Assembly: GCA_964422725.1 (NCBI GenBank)
Contig: CAYRCC010000011.1
Location: 1 to 57,338 of the forward strand
Source of the DNA: CAKSNH01 sp964422725
GTDB taxonomy: Bacteria > Bacillota > Clostridia > UBA1381
Reading direction: 5' to 3'
Length of the DNA: 57,338 bases
The notes beneath the pieces are model-generated. The model saw only the letters and a list, made by a program, of their open reading frames with translations, searched no databases and had not been told where the DNA came from. Of this stretch, positions 26,604 through 34,187 are shown piece after piece; the stretch's first letter is position 1; every line of letters starts with the position of its first letter. Made by a program: the position numbers and the translations under genes.

Positions 26604-27375
26604 CCCGTATATTTTGAGGGGTGAGGACGGAAAATTCTTTGTAATTGCGACTGACCTTTCGATATATAACCGACGTTCCGATTCAAACAGATGGAGTACG
26701 TGTCAGACATCGGGAAGCAAGTCAATAGTTGTTTGGGAATCGGAGGACCTTATTAATTGGAGTGAGGCAAGGCTTGTACAGGTTGCGCCGGACAATGCCG
26801 GCTGTACGTGGGCGCCGGAGGCTGTGTATGATGCGGAGAAAGATGAATATATGGTGTTCTGGGCATCAAAGACGAGCAGTGACAATTACGCAACACAGCG
26901 TATGTACAAGAGCTATACAAAGGATTTTGTGACGTTTAGCGACCCTGAGATATATATTGACGGCGGCAATATAAGCAATATTGACACTACCATTACGAGC
27001 GACAAGGGTGTCTACTACAGATTTACCAAGAATGAAAGCAAGTCATCTGTGACGATGATGAGGAGCAATTCGCTGAGTGACGGCTGGGAAGATGTTGCGA
27101 CGTATAAAATCAACGGTGTTGCCGGAAACACCGTAACAGGTTATGAAGGTCCGACGATTTACAAGAAAAACGATTCGGACGAATGGTGTCTGCTGCTTGA
27201 CTATTATTCAAGGAGTCAGGGATATAAGCCGTTTGTGACGAGTGATATTACAAAGGGTGAATTTGTATCTGCGGCGGATTTCACGTTTGACTCGAAGTAT
27301 CGCCACGGTACGGTTATGCCGATAACCCAAGATGAGTATGAGGCACTTGTTGCAAAGTACGGTTTGGCAGAATAA
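26596..27375 (+). pseudogene. GH43 domain, 3' part separated by a +1 frameshift
   Basis: 260 residues continuing the GH43 domain begun in the previous frame: VRDPYILRGEDGKFFVIATD, with the base Asp in RDPY, a blade with TWAPEAVYD, the pKa-modulating Asp in NIDTTI and the acid Glu in GYEGPTIY. There is no ribosome binding site and no natural start. Removing one G from the six at 26591-26596 joins the frames and gives ELGVRDPYI, an intact family motif. So this is one gene of about 1740 codons interrupted by a single-base indel, which may be a sequencing error, a slippery tract or a real mutation. GH43 members are typically arabinosidases, xylosidases or exo-galactanases. Confidence 0.9.
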
Positions 27376-27392
27376 GTATATGAGATTTTTTG

Positions 27393-27424
27393 GGCAGTCC
27401 GTTTGAAAAAACGGACTGCCTTTT
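27393..27424 (+). terminator. Terminator of the GH30-GH43 gene
   Basis: GGCAGTCCGTTT pairs with AAACGGACTGCC and is followed by TTTT. Confidence 0.9.
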
Positions 27425-27459
27425 CGTATTATACGAAAAATAATTGATTAAGATTAATC

Positions 27460-27486
27460 ACATTTATTGCGGTTATGCATATTCTA
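27460..27486 (+). promoter_or_regulatory. Sigma-K/sigma-E-like promoter of the split gene
   Basis: AC, a 16-bp spacer and CATATTCTA match the Bacillus sigma-K pattern (AC, N16-17, CATANNNTA). No good sigma-A -35 is present. A five-codon ORF (ATG at 27519, TAA at 27534-27536) with AAAGGAG lies between here and the gene and may be incidental. The promoter class is inferred from consensus only. Confidence 0.45.
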
Positions 27487-28027
27487 TAACTGAAGGCATA
27501 TCAAAGGAGAAATAAAAAATGTGCAAATATCTGTAAAAGTTTTGATATTGCCCGAATAGCGTTATATGTAGGAGGTATGTTATATGAATGACAAAAAATG
27601 TACGCCTTGCGGCGAAGGATTTAAGGAAGCTGTATGTATTCATACCGAAAAAGTGTATGACAGCTGCCGCGACAAGGATTGCCTTGAAAACATAAGAGTA
27701 TACTTAACCGGTGAGGCGCAGTCGGTTGTTAATAATGCGATAAATGTGAAGTGTACGAAAGCGGAAATTATATGGGTATTTTCGGATATTGAGGCAGTAC
27801 CGTTTAACCGAGGTTACTATTCGGTTGATTTGAAGTATTTCTTTAAGATTACGCTTGCCGTATTCACCGGTGTCGGCAGACCGTGCGAAGTGGAAGGCTT
27901 GGCAACGTTTGACAAGAAGGTTATACTGTTCGGCTCTGAGGGTAATGCGAAGATTTTTGAGTCGAAGTATAAGGAGGACGCGTTTGATGCACAGCTTTGG
28001 AAAAAAACAAATATGCCGAATGCTATT

Positions 28028-28064
28028 GTAGAGGTGGCAGACTACAAAATGCAAGGTCGGGGGG
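28028..28064 (+). other. Left attachment site (attL) of the serine-recombinase element
   Basis: The core GTAGAGGTGG (28028-28037) is repeated at 34498-34507. Immediately inside the element, 28040-28064 (GACTACAAAATGCAAGGTCG and a G run) is the imperfect reverse complement of 34472-34493 just inside the other end. Confidence 0.85.
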
Positions 28065-28165
28065 ATGGGGTGAAATGGCTTAGATATGGGGTTTGTAGGA
28101 GGCGGACAGAATTTAATGACGGGAGTTATATGGTGAAAAATACTGTGTATATTCGGAGTGTAGAC

Positions 28166-28206
28166 AAACTCGGCTGCAAGTTTAATATTGCAACCGAGTT
28201 TATTTA
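28166..28206 (+). terminator. Hairpin terminating read-through at the left end of the element
   Basis: AAACTCGGCTGCAA pairs with TTGCAACCGAGTTT (one mismatch), followed by ATTTAT. The T run is weak, so termination may be partial. It lies inside the chimeric tail of the host ORF. A second hairpin (AAAACCGA/TCGGTTTT) follows at about 28304-28326. Confidence 0.55.
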
Positions 28207-28500
28207 TGGGCTGATATCAAAAAAGATGTATCTGTTTTTTTGTTTGTCTGCAATTTGCTGACCATTTAAAATGCGGAGTCTGATATAATACAAATAAGCA
28301 GCAAAACCGACATTAAATTCGGTTTTGCCGTTATGACAGAATATTGATTTGTTCGCGGGTTTTAGCGGTATTCACGTTTGCAAATCGCTGTATTGAGTAT
28401 TTTTGAGCTTGTTTCAAACTGTGAATTTAGAATCCGCGGCTTTGGACTGTATGGGTATCACCTCAAGTAAATTTAATTGTTTTTTGCTATTATTTTGTGA

Positions 28501-28580
28501 AAAGTAGCGAAAAATATATTTTACTATTGAAAGTAGCTGTATATTATGCTATAATGTAAAAGTAGCTGAAAATATATTTT
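28501..28580 (+). repeat. Three operator-like direct repeats at the element's leftmost promoter
   Basis: AAAGTAGC(T)G begins at 28501, 28530 and 28558, so the period is 28-29 bp. The first and third are extended by AAAATATATTTT. The second overlaps the -35 of the promoter and the third lies just downstream of its -10, a layout expected of repressor or activator sites. Confidence 0.75.
28527..28555 (+). promoter_or_regulatory. Promoter of the element's leftward cargo genes
   Basis: TTGAAA and a perfect TATAAT are separated by 17 bp within the three direct repeats, about 48 bp before the 48-residue ORF. It probably drives 28603-30911. Confidence 0.8.
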
Positions 28581-28602
28581 TTGCAAAGAAAGGATGATTT
28601 TT

Positions 28603-28749
28603 ATGTTATTAAAATGGGGTATCGGGGGAGCAATATTAGGTTTTATACTCGCACTGTTTACAACTGTGGAAATTTATCAAGGGGTTATTATGGGATTTAT
28701 TTGCGGTGTTGCGCTTAGAAAATGGATTTTCAGAAATTTATGGATGTAA
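28603..28749 (+). CDS. 48-residue membrane microprotein
   Basis: An unrecognised small ORF starting ATG after AAAGAAAGGA. It encodes MLLKWGIGGAILGFILALF, then a short polar turn (TTVEIYQG) and a second hydrophobic stretch (VIMGFICGVALRKWIF) ending in basic residues, so it likely forms a two-helix membrane hairpin. It lies directly behind the repeat-controlled promoter of the element. It could be a small toxin, a membrane modulator or a regulatory partner of the zinc-ribbon proteins that follow; the sequence does not decide. Confidence 0.65.
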   Translation: MLLKWGIGGAILGFILALFTTVEIYQGVIMGFICGVALRKWIFRNLWM

Positions 28750-28869
28750 GAATAGGTGAACTGTGAACAGACAATTAATCAATAATTATTAAAGTATAAT
28801 TTTTGAAATCAAACAGATAAAGCTATATCGTTAAAAATTAATGATATAGCTGCTAATAGGAGGGAAACT

Positions 28870-29886
28870 ATGTACTGCGGAAAATGCGGAGCGAAAATTA
28901 ATAATAAAGTGTTATTCTGTACAGAATGCGGAGAGAAGGTTATTTTCGCCGATGATGAAAATACTCAAAACACAGTATCATCTGGAACAGATAACAATTC
29001 TGTACTAAACGAACAGACAAACGCTTTAGCGAGCAATACTTTTGCAGAGAATACCTCTGAACAAGTTTCGGGTGTAACTGCTACTGTAGTGACAAACAAT
29101 TATGTAAATCCCGAAAAGAAAAAAAACGGCACTGCTCAAACCAAGTATGCCAAGTGTATATGCCCTGAATGTGGAGCAAAAAATCAATTGAATGCTTTAA
29201 ACTGTATTCAATGCGGCGAGCAAATAAAAAGATCTAAATTAGACAGAGAATGCAATATGTGTCATTCTGTTATGACACACAATAATTTTATCTGCCCTGC
29301 CTGCAAATGGGATATAATTAATAGCAAGTGGTCTTCAACCGAGGCTCACCGTGAGTGGCAGGTTACTACGGGCATGATTCAGCCAACATCATACAGTTCA
29401 AAATCCAACTATACATCACAAAATGATACCGTTTCGGATTACAAACCTCAAAGAAAAGGAATTAATTTCGGCAATATTCTTGGTATTATACCAACTGTTT
29501 TACTTATATTTTTTCTGATTTGGATAAACTGTACCAACTCAGGAAAGATATTTTTAAATGATACTATTGCTCAGGTTACTGATGGTGAGGGTTATGTTGA
29601 AATGATTACCGGCAGCAGAGTTGATTACTTGAATACAACATACGGTAATCTTATAAATCAGTCTTTTTCAAATGTCGAATGGTCTTATTTTAAAACAGAT
29701 TCAGGCGAAAGAATTGTTCAGCTTGATGCTATAATAAAATATCAATCCGATACAGTTTGTATTCAGTTTTTAATTACTCCCGAAGAAGATGATATGTATT
29801 GGATTGAACCGAAGTTCATGAGTATAAACGGCATATCTATACGAAATATATTTGATGAACTGTATAATTTGGGATACACGTGGTAA
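28870..29886 (+). CDS. Zinc-ribbon membrane protein
   Basis: 338 residues. The N-terminal zinc ribbon (YCGKCGAKINNK...CTECG) is followed by a low-complexity Ser/Thr/Asn stretch, then a second zinc-binding block at about 97-153 (CICPECGAKNQLN, CIQCGEQI, CNMCHSVM, CPACKWDI). One membrane segment (about 198-218, LGIIPTVLLIFFLIWI) and an extracytoplasmic C-terminal domain of about 115 residues complete it. AGGAGGG precedes the ATG. It resembles the next gene in its ribbon regions, so the two are paralogues or partners. Zinc-ribbon membrane proteins of this kind are widespread in Bacillota with unknown roles. It is cargo of the integrated element. Confidence 0.9.
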   Translation: MYCGKCGAKINNKVLFCTECGEKVIFADDENTQNTVSSGTDNNSVLNEQTNALASNTFAENTSEQVSGVTATVVTNNYVNPEKKKNGTAQTKYAKCICPECGAKNQLNALNCIQCGEQIKRSKLDRECNMCHSVMTHNNFICPACKWDIINSKWSSTEAHREWQVTTGMIQPTSYSSKSNYTSQNDTVSDYKPQRKGINFGNILGIIPTVLLIFFLIWINCTNSGKIFLNDTIAQVTDGEGYVEMITGSRVDYLNTTYGNLINQSFSNVEWSYFKTDSGERIVQLDAIIKYQSDTVCIQFLITPEEDDMYWIEPKFMSINGISIRNIFDELYNLGYTW

Positions 29887-29904
29887 GCAAAAGGAGAGGA
29901 TATT

Positions 29905-30744
29905 ATGAAATTTTGTGGGAAATGCGGAAATAAATTATTTGAGGGAAATGTGTTTTGTATGCACTGCGGAGCAAAAATCGAGGATATGAGTCCTGATGCA
30001 AATATAAGTGTAGCAGAAACAGTTGTAAAAGAACAGTCTGTATATACACCTCCTGCTCCGACTCCTGTACCGGTTGCTGTCGTTGAGCCTGAGCCGGAAA
30101 TTACTGCAAAAATTATTTGCCCTAATTGCGGAGCTGAAAATCTTTTAAACAGAGTAACCTGCTCGAGATGCTGCAGGACGATTGACAAGGAAAAATTAGT
30201 CCGAAGATGTACAAACTGTAATTCCTTAATGGCAGATAATGTCCATGTTTGTCCTGTGTGTAAATCATCCGGTTTTGTAAACAATTTTTCATCGCATACA
30301 TACAACTCAAATGCAGTAAATAAGGTAAATGTAAAAGGCGGAACCTATATCGGTAAAAAGTGGTTTTTGAAGCTGCCATATAAAACTTACGAAACTGATG
30401 TTGAGTTTACAGACAAAAGCGTTAAATTATCTCAAGGAACAGGATTTGTATCTGCCGGATACAAGTATGACACTGAAATTGAGTATAAAAATATAATGCA
30501 TATGTCAGTAAAATCCAAATTCAGTATTCCTAATATAGTAGCTGCCGTTGCTATAGCAATCCTATCAATAGCTACTGAAATATTTGCAGGATTAATTCCG
30601 GTAGCTGTTATAATTTTCATAGGAAAAACTGCGACTTTAAGTATACTGCATTCTTGCGGAGAATACATAGTTCCTACAGAGTTCAAGTCAGAAGCTGAGG
30701 AGCTTCAAATAAAAATTAATCAAGCAAAACATCAAGCCGGTTAA
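29905..30744 (+). CDS. Zinc-ribbon protein with PH-like and membrane region
   Basis: 279 residues. It has an N-terminal zinc ribbon (FCGKCGNKLFEGNVFCMHCG), a Pro-rich spacer and a second four-knuckle block at about 70-115 (CPNCGAENLLN, CSRCCRT, CTNCNSLM, CPVCKSSGF). Next comes a beta-rich region (about 140-205) with the look of a PH or GRAM-like domain (TDVEFTDKSVKLSQGTGF). Hydrophobic segments around 210-250 follow, and the tail is charged. AAGGAGAGGA precedes the ATG, 18 bases after the previous stop. The shared ribbon order with 28870-29886 points to duplication and a common partner or ligand. The function is unknown. Confidence 0.9.
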   Translation: MKFCGKCGNKLFEGNVFCMHCGAKIEDMSPDANISVAETVVKEQSVYTPPAPTPVPVAVVEPEPEITAKIICPNCGAENLLNRVTCSRCCRTIDKEKLVRRCTNCNSLMADNVHVCPVCKSSGFVNNFSSHTYNSNAVNKVNVKGGTYIGKKWFLKLPYKTYETDVEFTDKSVKLSQGTGFVSAGYKYDTEIEYKNIMHMSVKSKFSIPNIVAAVAIAILSIATEIFAGLIPVAVIIFIGKTATLSILHSCGEYIVPTEFKSEAEELQIKINQAKHQAG

Positions 30745-30776
30745 TTAATAATTATAGAAAATAGGGAAAACCTTTT

Positions 30777-30911
30777 ATGAATGGATTAATAATATTAGGT
30801 ATAGCCGTCGTTGCAGCAATCGACGATTTGGTAAAACTCAAAATTTTCATTATAGAAGCTGAAATTGCATCTACGGAAAATGGCAAAAGTATAACATTAT
30901 ACGGACTATAA
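30777..30911 (+). CDS. 44-residue ORF, unrecognised
   Basis: Begins MNGLIILGIAVVAAIDDL and ends in a polar tail (ENGKSITLYGL). The hydrophobic N-terminus suggests membrane association. The ribosome binding site (AGGG) is weak, so this is a tentative call. It lies 32 bases after the second zinc-ribbon gene on the same strand. The stretch from 30912 to 31090 shows only a weak GGATAT/ATATGTCC hairpin before a T run near 30971-30997. Confidence 0.4.
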   Translation: MNGLIILGIAVVAAIDDLVKLKIFIIEAEIASTENGKSITLYGL

Positions 30912-31107
30912 ATCATTACAGAAAATCAAATTGCAAATGACATAGCAGTAATAAAAATGACGTATTCGCCGGATATAGCGGATATGTCCTTTTTTGTATG
31001 CAAAAATATTCCGAAACACACTCAATTATGTTATTGGCCGGACGGAAAAAAATGCCGTATTATTGACAGATAACAATGCATAACTATAATTAAGAGGAGG
31101 CGATACT

Positions 31108-31191
31108 GTGACTGTAAAAATAACTCCGCCCAAAGATAAGAAAAAACTACAGAGGGAGCTGTTGAGAATTTTGGCTCGAAAGCTGAAATAA
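31108..31191 (+). CDS. 27-residue basic microprotein before the recombinase
   Basis: Starts GTG seven bases after AGAGGAGG, one of the strongest ribosome binding sites in the element. The predicted peptide (TVKITPPKDKKKLQRELLRI...RKLK) is strongly basic and amphipathic. It lies 61 bases upstream of the recombinase gene. Serine integrases need a small accessory protein (recombination directionality factor) for excision, and these are diverse in sequence, so this is one of three candidates here. That role is speculation; what the sequence shows is the strong site and the coding frame. Confidence 0.5.
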   Translation: MTVKITPPKDKKKLQRELLRILARKLK

Positions 31192-31209
31192 CGTACATAA
31201 ATGAAACAA

Positions 31210-31234
31210 GCTCTCCCGACTGTTTCGGGAGAGC
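31210..31234 (+). other. Leader hairpin before the recombinase ribosome binding site
   Basis: GCTCTCCCGA pairs perfectly with TCGGGAGAGC around CTGTT, and the recombinase site AAAGGAGGT begins four bases later. No T run follows. It could set mRNA stability or limit translation of the recombinase. Confidence 0.6.
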
Positions 31235-31252
31235 AGAAAGGAGGTTTTACTC

Positions 31253-32701
31253 ATGCGAATTGCGGCGTACTGTCGTGTAAGCACAGAGAAAGAGGAACAG
31301 CTGTCATCATTGGAAAATCAAAAAGAGTTCTTCGAACAGTATGCAACGAAGAACGGTGATGCATTGGTTGAGATATACGCTGATGAAGGTATCAGCGGAA
31401 AGAGTATGGCAAAGCGTGATGCATTTATGCGTATGCTTGCGGATTCCGAAAAGGATAAGTTTGACTGCGTAGTGGTTAAGGATATAAGCCGATTTTCACG
31501 AAACACACAGGATTTCTTGTACGGCGTACGTACACTGAAGGCAAACGGTGTTGATGTAAAGTTTTTGTCGAACAATCAGACCGTTATCGGAGAGAGCGAA
31601 TTTGTGCTGACGGTGTTCGCCGCATTGGCGCAGGAGGAATCCTCAAACCTGTCCAAGCGTGTTATATTCGGCAAGAAGCAGAATGCGAAAAAGGGGCGTG
31701 TGCCCAACATCGTATACGGTTATGACAAGATAGATACGTTTACTCTGAAAATAAACCCCGAAGAAAGTGCCGTTGTAAAGCTGATTTATAAATGGTACAT
31801 AGAGGGCGAGGGTACTCGCCGTATCGCAATAAGGCTGAACGAGATGGGTTTTTCGACCAAAAAGAATGCGAAGTGGATTTCCAAAACGCTCCGCCGTATT
31901 CTGCAAAATCCGATATACACGGGCAGAATGGTAAATAACAAATCTGTTACAAAGGATTTTATTTCGGGTACTCGCGAGATGCTGCCTGAAGAAGAGTGGT
32001 ATATGCATGAACGTCCCGAACTGCGCATTGTCAGTGACGAGGATTTTGAACTTGTACAGAAAAAACTGTCGGAGCGGCAGGAGCAGTACAAGAACGATAA
32101 CCCCGGTAACAGGTATTCAGGCAGACACATATTCTCAAATCTTATCAAGTGCAATGAGTGCGGAAAAGGCTTTACCGCAAAGGTGTATAAGCGGAAGAAT
32201 ACATACGTCAGGTATAGATGTGCGATGCATAACAACGGCGGTAATGCTATCTGTACCAACAATGTAACCATTGATGAAAATGAACTTTTGGACGAGGTAA
32301 AACGATATTTGCTGTCGATAATAGACGACCGAAAGGCTTTTGCCGATAAGCTGACAGAGCAGTATGAAAAGTCCAACGAGGATGTTGACGTTGCTCATCT
32401 TACCAAGGCAAAGGAGAAGCTTGAAAAACGTAGAGATAAATTCAAGGAGATGTTTGCTGAGAACCTTATGGATATAGAGGAACTCAAAAAGGAGTATGCC
32501 GCTATTTCAGAGGGACTCAAGTGCATTGATGCAGAACTCGAAGGATTCAGACAGCAGGAGCGGATTGAAAATATTGACGATATGGCGAATAATATCGAAA
32601 AGTTTCTGATGCAGAATGAGTTTACTAACGATGATATGAGGTCTATTATTGAGAAGATTATTGTTTATCCTGATAAGTCTGTAGAAGTATGTATGAAATA
32701 A
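31253..32701 (+). CDS. Large serine recombinase (integrase)
   Basis: 482 residues. An N-terminal resolvase catalytic domain (about 1-145) has the nucleophile Ser10 in AAYCRVST and the arginine-rich active site (VVVKDISRFSRN, SKRVIFG). It is followed by a Recombinase domain (about 160-265, GTRRIAIRLNEMGF, LQNPIYTGRMV), a zinc ribbon (CNECGKGF...CAMHNNGGNAICTNN) and a coiled coil (about 360-450) typical of serine integrases. It should cut and rejoin attP and attB, and with a directionality factor attL and attR. A strong RBS (AAAGGAGGT) precedes the ATG. The flanking 10-bp core and inverted-repeat arms are its likely substrates. Confidence 0.95.
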   Translation: MRIAAYCRVSTEKEEQLSSLENQKEFFEQYATKNGDALVEIYADEGISGKSMAKRDAFMRMLADSEKDKFDCVVVKDISRFSRNTQDFLYGVRTLKANGVDVKFLSNNQTVIGESEFVLTVFAALAQEESSNLSKRVIFGKKQNAKKGRVPNIVYGYDKIDTFTLKINPEESAVVKLIYKWYIEGEGTRRIAIRLNEMGFSTKKNAKWISKTLRRILQNPIYTGRMVNNKSVTKDFISGTREMLPEEEWYMHERPELRIVSDEDFELVQKKLSERQEQYKNDNPGNRYSGRHIFSNLIKCNECGKGFTAKVYKRKNTYVRYRCAMHNNGGNAICTNNVTIDENELLDEVKRYLLSIIDDRKAFADKLTEQYEKSNEDVDVAHLTKAKEKLEKRRDKFKEMFAENLMDIEELKKEYAAISEGLKCIDAELEGFRQQERIENIDDMANNIEKFLMQNEFTNDDMRSIIEKIIVYPDKSVEVCMK

Positions 32702-32733
32702 CCCTACATCGTTAATGATGTAGGGTTATTTTT
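32697..32733. terminator. Bidirectional terminator between recombinase and kinase genes
   Basis: AAATAACCCTACATC pairs with GATGTAGGGTTATTT around GTTAAT. A T run follows on the plus strand and AAATA ends on the minus strand. The recombinase stop codon lies within it. Confidence 0.9.
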
Positions 32734-33563
32734 CACTCAAATCTTTTTAGCTTTTTCTGCATTATTATAACAGTTGTTACAACTCTGTCAGCCATTACTC
32801 CCCTATCTCTTTCAGGATAGAATTCAAGGAGCGGTGCAAGGAGTTCTGCAATCTCGCTTTTTGAAAATTCAGGAATGACTAATTGTTTTCCGTACAATTT
32901 ACGAGCCGTACTGACCTGACGTGTAAATGACATTCCGAACGGAAAAGAAACAGAGGAATCAATCAGTGCTGATGGTGATATGTCGGTACGTTGGGTAATC
33001 ATATCTGACAACAGCCCTGCCCCGTTGTCAAAAATGGGGCAGTAAGCATATTTATCATTTTCCCGTATCACAGCTATATTATTTAGGTGACGGTCTGTAT
33101 TTAAGAATACAGCATCAATTTCAAACAAAAGCGTCAGATACTCGGCAAATTTATCAAGCCCTGTGAATTCCTTTGTCTTCTCGGCAAGAAATTCAATTCT
33201 TTTTTTGTCACTACTCAGTTTTTTAAGTGCGGCTTTTAGAGGGCATCCAAGCTCACTTGACAGGAGCTTGTTAAGAGTGATGATTGACTGCCCTTCTTTG
33301 AGAAAGTTCTGGCTTGTACAGCATATTCTCTCTCTTTTGTGCGCAGATACTTTATCAATGCTGTATCTGACGAATGTAAATGGTGTATCAGCTTCAATAT
33401 TACTCTTTTCAAGAAACTGTGAAATAATAACTTCACTTAATGCTTCATAACCGAACTGGTCCAACTTGTACCATAATCCGTTCTCGTTATCAAGCCACTT
33501 TTCCTGATTGCCTTTTGATGAGGTTTCTGCAATTTTTTTGTCTGTTACAAGTTTAATTTTCAT
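32733..33563 (-). CDS. HipA-like (CtkA-type) kinase, putative toxin
   Basis: 276 residues, shorter than HipA (about 440) and lacking its N-terminal subdomain. The kinase core is recognisable: a catalytic loop LFEIDAVFLNTDRHLNNIAVI (Asp and Asn in DRHLNN) and the metal-binding PIFDNGAGLL, where FDNG replaces DFG. This small form resembles the HipA/CtkA type of serine/threonine kinase. HipA acts as a toxin by phosphorylating a host protein such as glutamyl-tRNA synthetase; the target here is unknown. Its ATG overlaps the end of the upstream gene by 11 bases. This order, a putative DNA-binding antitoxin first and a kinase second, suits an addiction module of the element. Confidence 0.85.
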   Translation of the reverse strand: MKIKLVTDKKIAETSSKGNQEKWLDNENGLWYKLDQFGYEALSEVIISQFLEKSNIEADTPFTFVRYSIDKVSAHKRERICCTSQNFLKEGQSIITLNKLLSSELGCPLKAALKKLSSDKKRIEFLAEKTKEFTGLDKFAEYLTLLFEIDAVFLNTDRHLNNIAVIRENDKYAYCPIFDNGAGLLSDMITQRTDISPSALIDSSVSFPFGMSFTRQVSTARKLYGKQLVIPEFSKSEIAELLAPLLEFYPERDRGVMADRVVTTVIIMQKKLKRFE

Positions 33564-34101
33564 ATTCCACCTCGCATATCTTCAACCATTGATTGTCATC
33601 TGCCATCCGTCCTTGCGTCTTTTTGATTATTTCAATAGGTTCATATTCATCAACACCGAGTGCATTGATATAGTGCTGTATTCCCGATCTGCTTTTGGGA
33701 ACGCATCGCTCGGAAAGAAAGTCTTCAAAATCTGCCCAATCAGGGCTTTCGTTTTTTCCGAATGCGGTTTTGATGTTGTCACCAACATAATTTTCGAAAG
33801 ATAATGTTTTGTCACTAAAATCTGCTGCTATAGTGGTGCAAAGTGTGTTTTTATCATAATATTCAAGCTTTTTTATATCGTGTAACATTGATGATTTATG
33901 CTTAATAAATTCCTCTATGCTACGACATTTTTCAATGATGATTTTTTCTCCGTCAAATGAAAGCTGTACCTGACGGTTGCTATCGGTGATTTCAAGCTTC
34001 CTGATCCATTCTGTCGGTAGGGATATTTTATATGTTTTCGACTTTTTCGATGCAGTTCCTCCTGCGCTTCCGATTATTATATTGGCTTTTCGATTTTCCA
34101 T
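33553..34101 (-). CDS. AbrB-like DNA-binding protein, putative antitoxin
   Basis: 182 residues. The N-terminal 60 residues match a swapped-hairpin SpoVT/AbrB-like domain (SKTYKISLPTEWIRKLEI, then DRQ-type strand VQLSFDGEKIIIEKCRS). The other 120 residues, rich in charged and aromatic residues, are unrecognised and probably bind the kinase encoded next. HipA is normally paired with a helix-turn-helix HipB, so an AbrB-fold partner is an unusual combination. A promoter with a palindrome between -10 and -35 lies immediately upstream, so it may repress its own operon. The stop overlaps the kinase start. The antitoxin role is inferred from gene order and fold. Confidence 0.8.
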   Translation of the reverse strand: MENRKANIIIGSAGGTASKKSKTYKISLPTEWIRKLEITDSNRQVQLSFDGEKIIIEKCRSIEEFIKHKSSMLHDIKKLEYYDKNTLCTTIAADFSDKTLSFENYVGDNIKTAFGKNESPDWADFEDFLSERCVPKSRSGIQHYINALGVDEYEPIEIIKKTQGRMADDNQWLKICEVEYEN

Positions 34102-34118
34102 ATCAACACCTCAAAAAT

Positions 34119-34147
34119 ATTTTATCATATTCGTAACGAATAGTCAA
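34119..34147 (-). promoter_or_regulatory. Promoter and palindromic operator of the AbrB-kinase operon
   Basis: On the minus strand TTGACT and TAAAAT are separated by 17 bp. The spacer contains the 13-bp palindrome ATTCGTAACGAAT (34129-34141), so a dimer bound there would block polymerase. This is the expected place for autoregulation by the first gene product. Confidence 0.75.
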
Positions 34148-34187
34148 CATTATCACTAAATATTTAATTTATTAGAAAGATAATAAT

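Larger units (their letters stand above)
27584..28261 (+). pseudogene. 5' part of a conserved clostridial gene, interrupted by an integrated element
   Basis: The ORF has 225 codons, but only the first 151 or so belong to the original gene; the rest is read into the inserted element. The genuine part (CIHTEKVYDSCRDKDCL, EAVPFNRGYYSVDLKYFFK, KKVILFGSEGNAKIF, NAIVEV) resembles a conserved hypothetical family common in Clostridia. The missing C-terminus (VDPITLGAKLVD... and CCCDD, QLLIPAYDFCVP) is found intact at 34504-34875. Joining the two at the shared 10-bp core keeps the frame and gives 273 residues. The protein is rich in Cys and has no signal peptide. AGGAGGT precedes the ATG. Its function is unknown to me; the sigma-K-like promoter hints at a spore-layer protein, which is inference. 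Confidence 0.9.

Noticed and set aside
26596..27375. Independent GH43 gene starting at GTG 26596
   Set aside because: No ribosome site; the first part of the GH43 domain lies in the upstream frame, and removing one G joins them.
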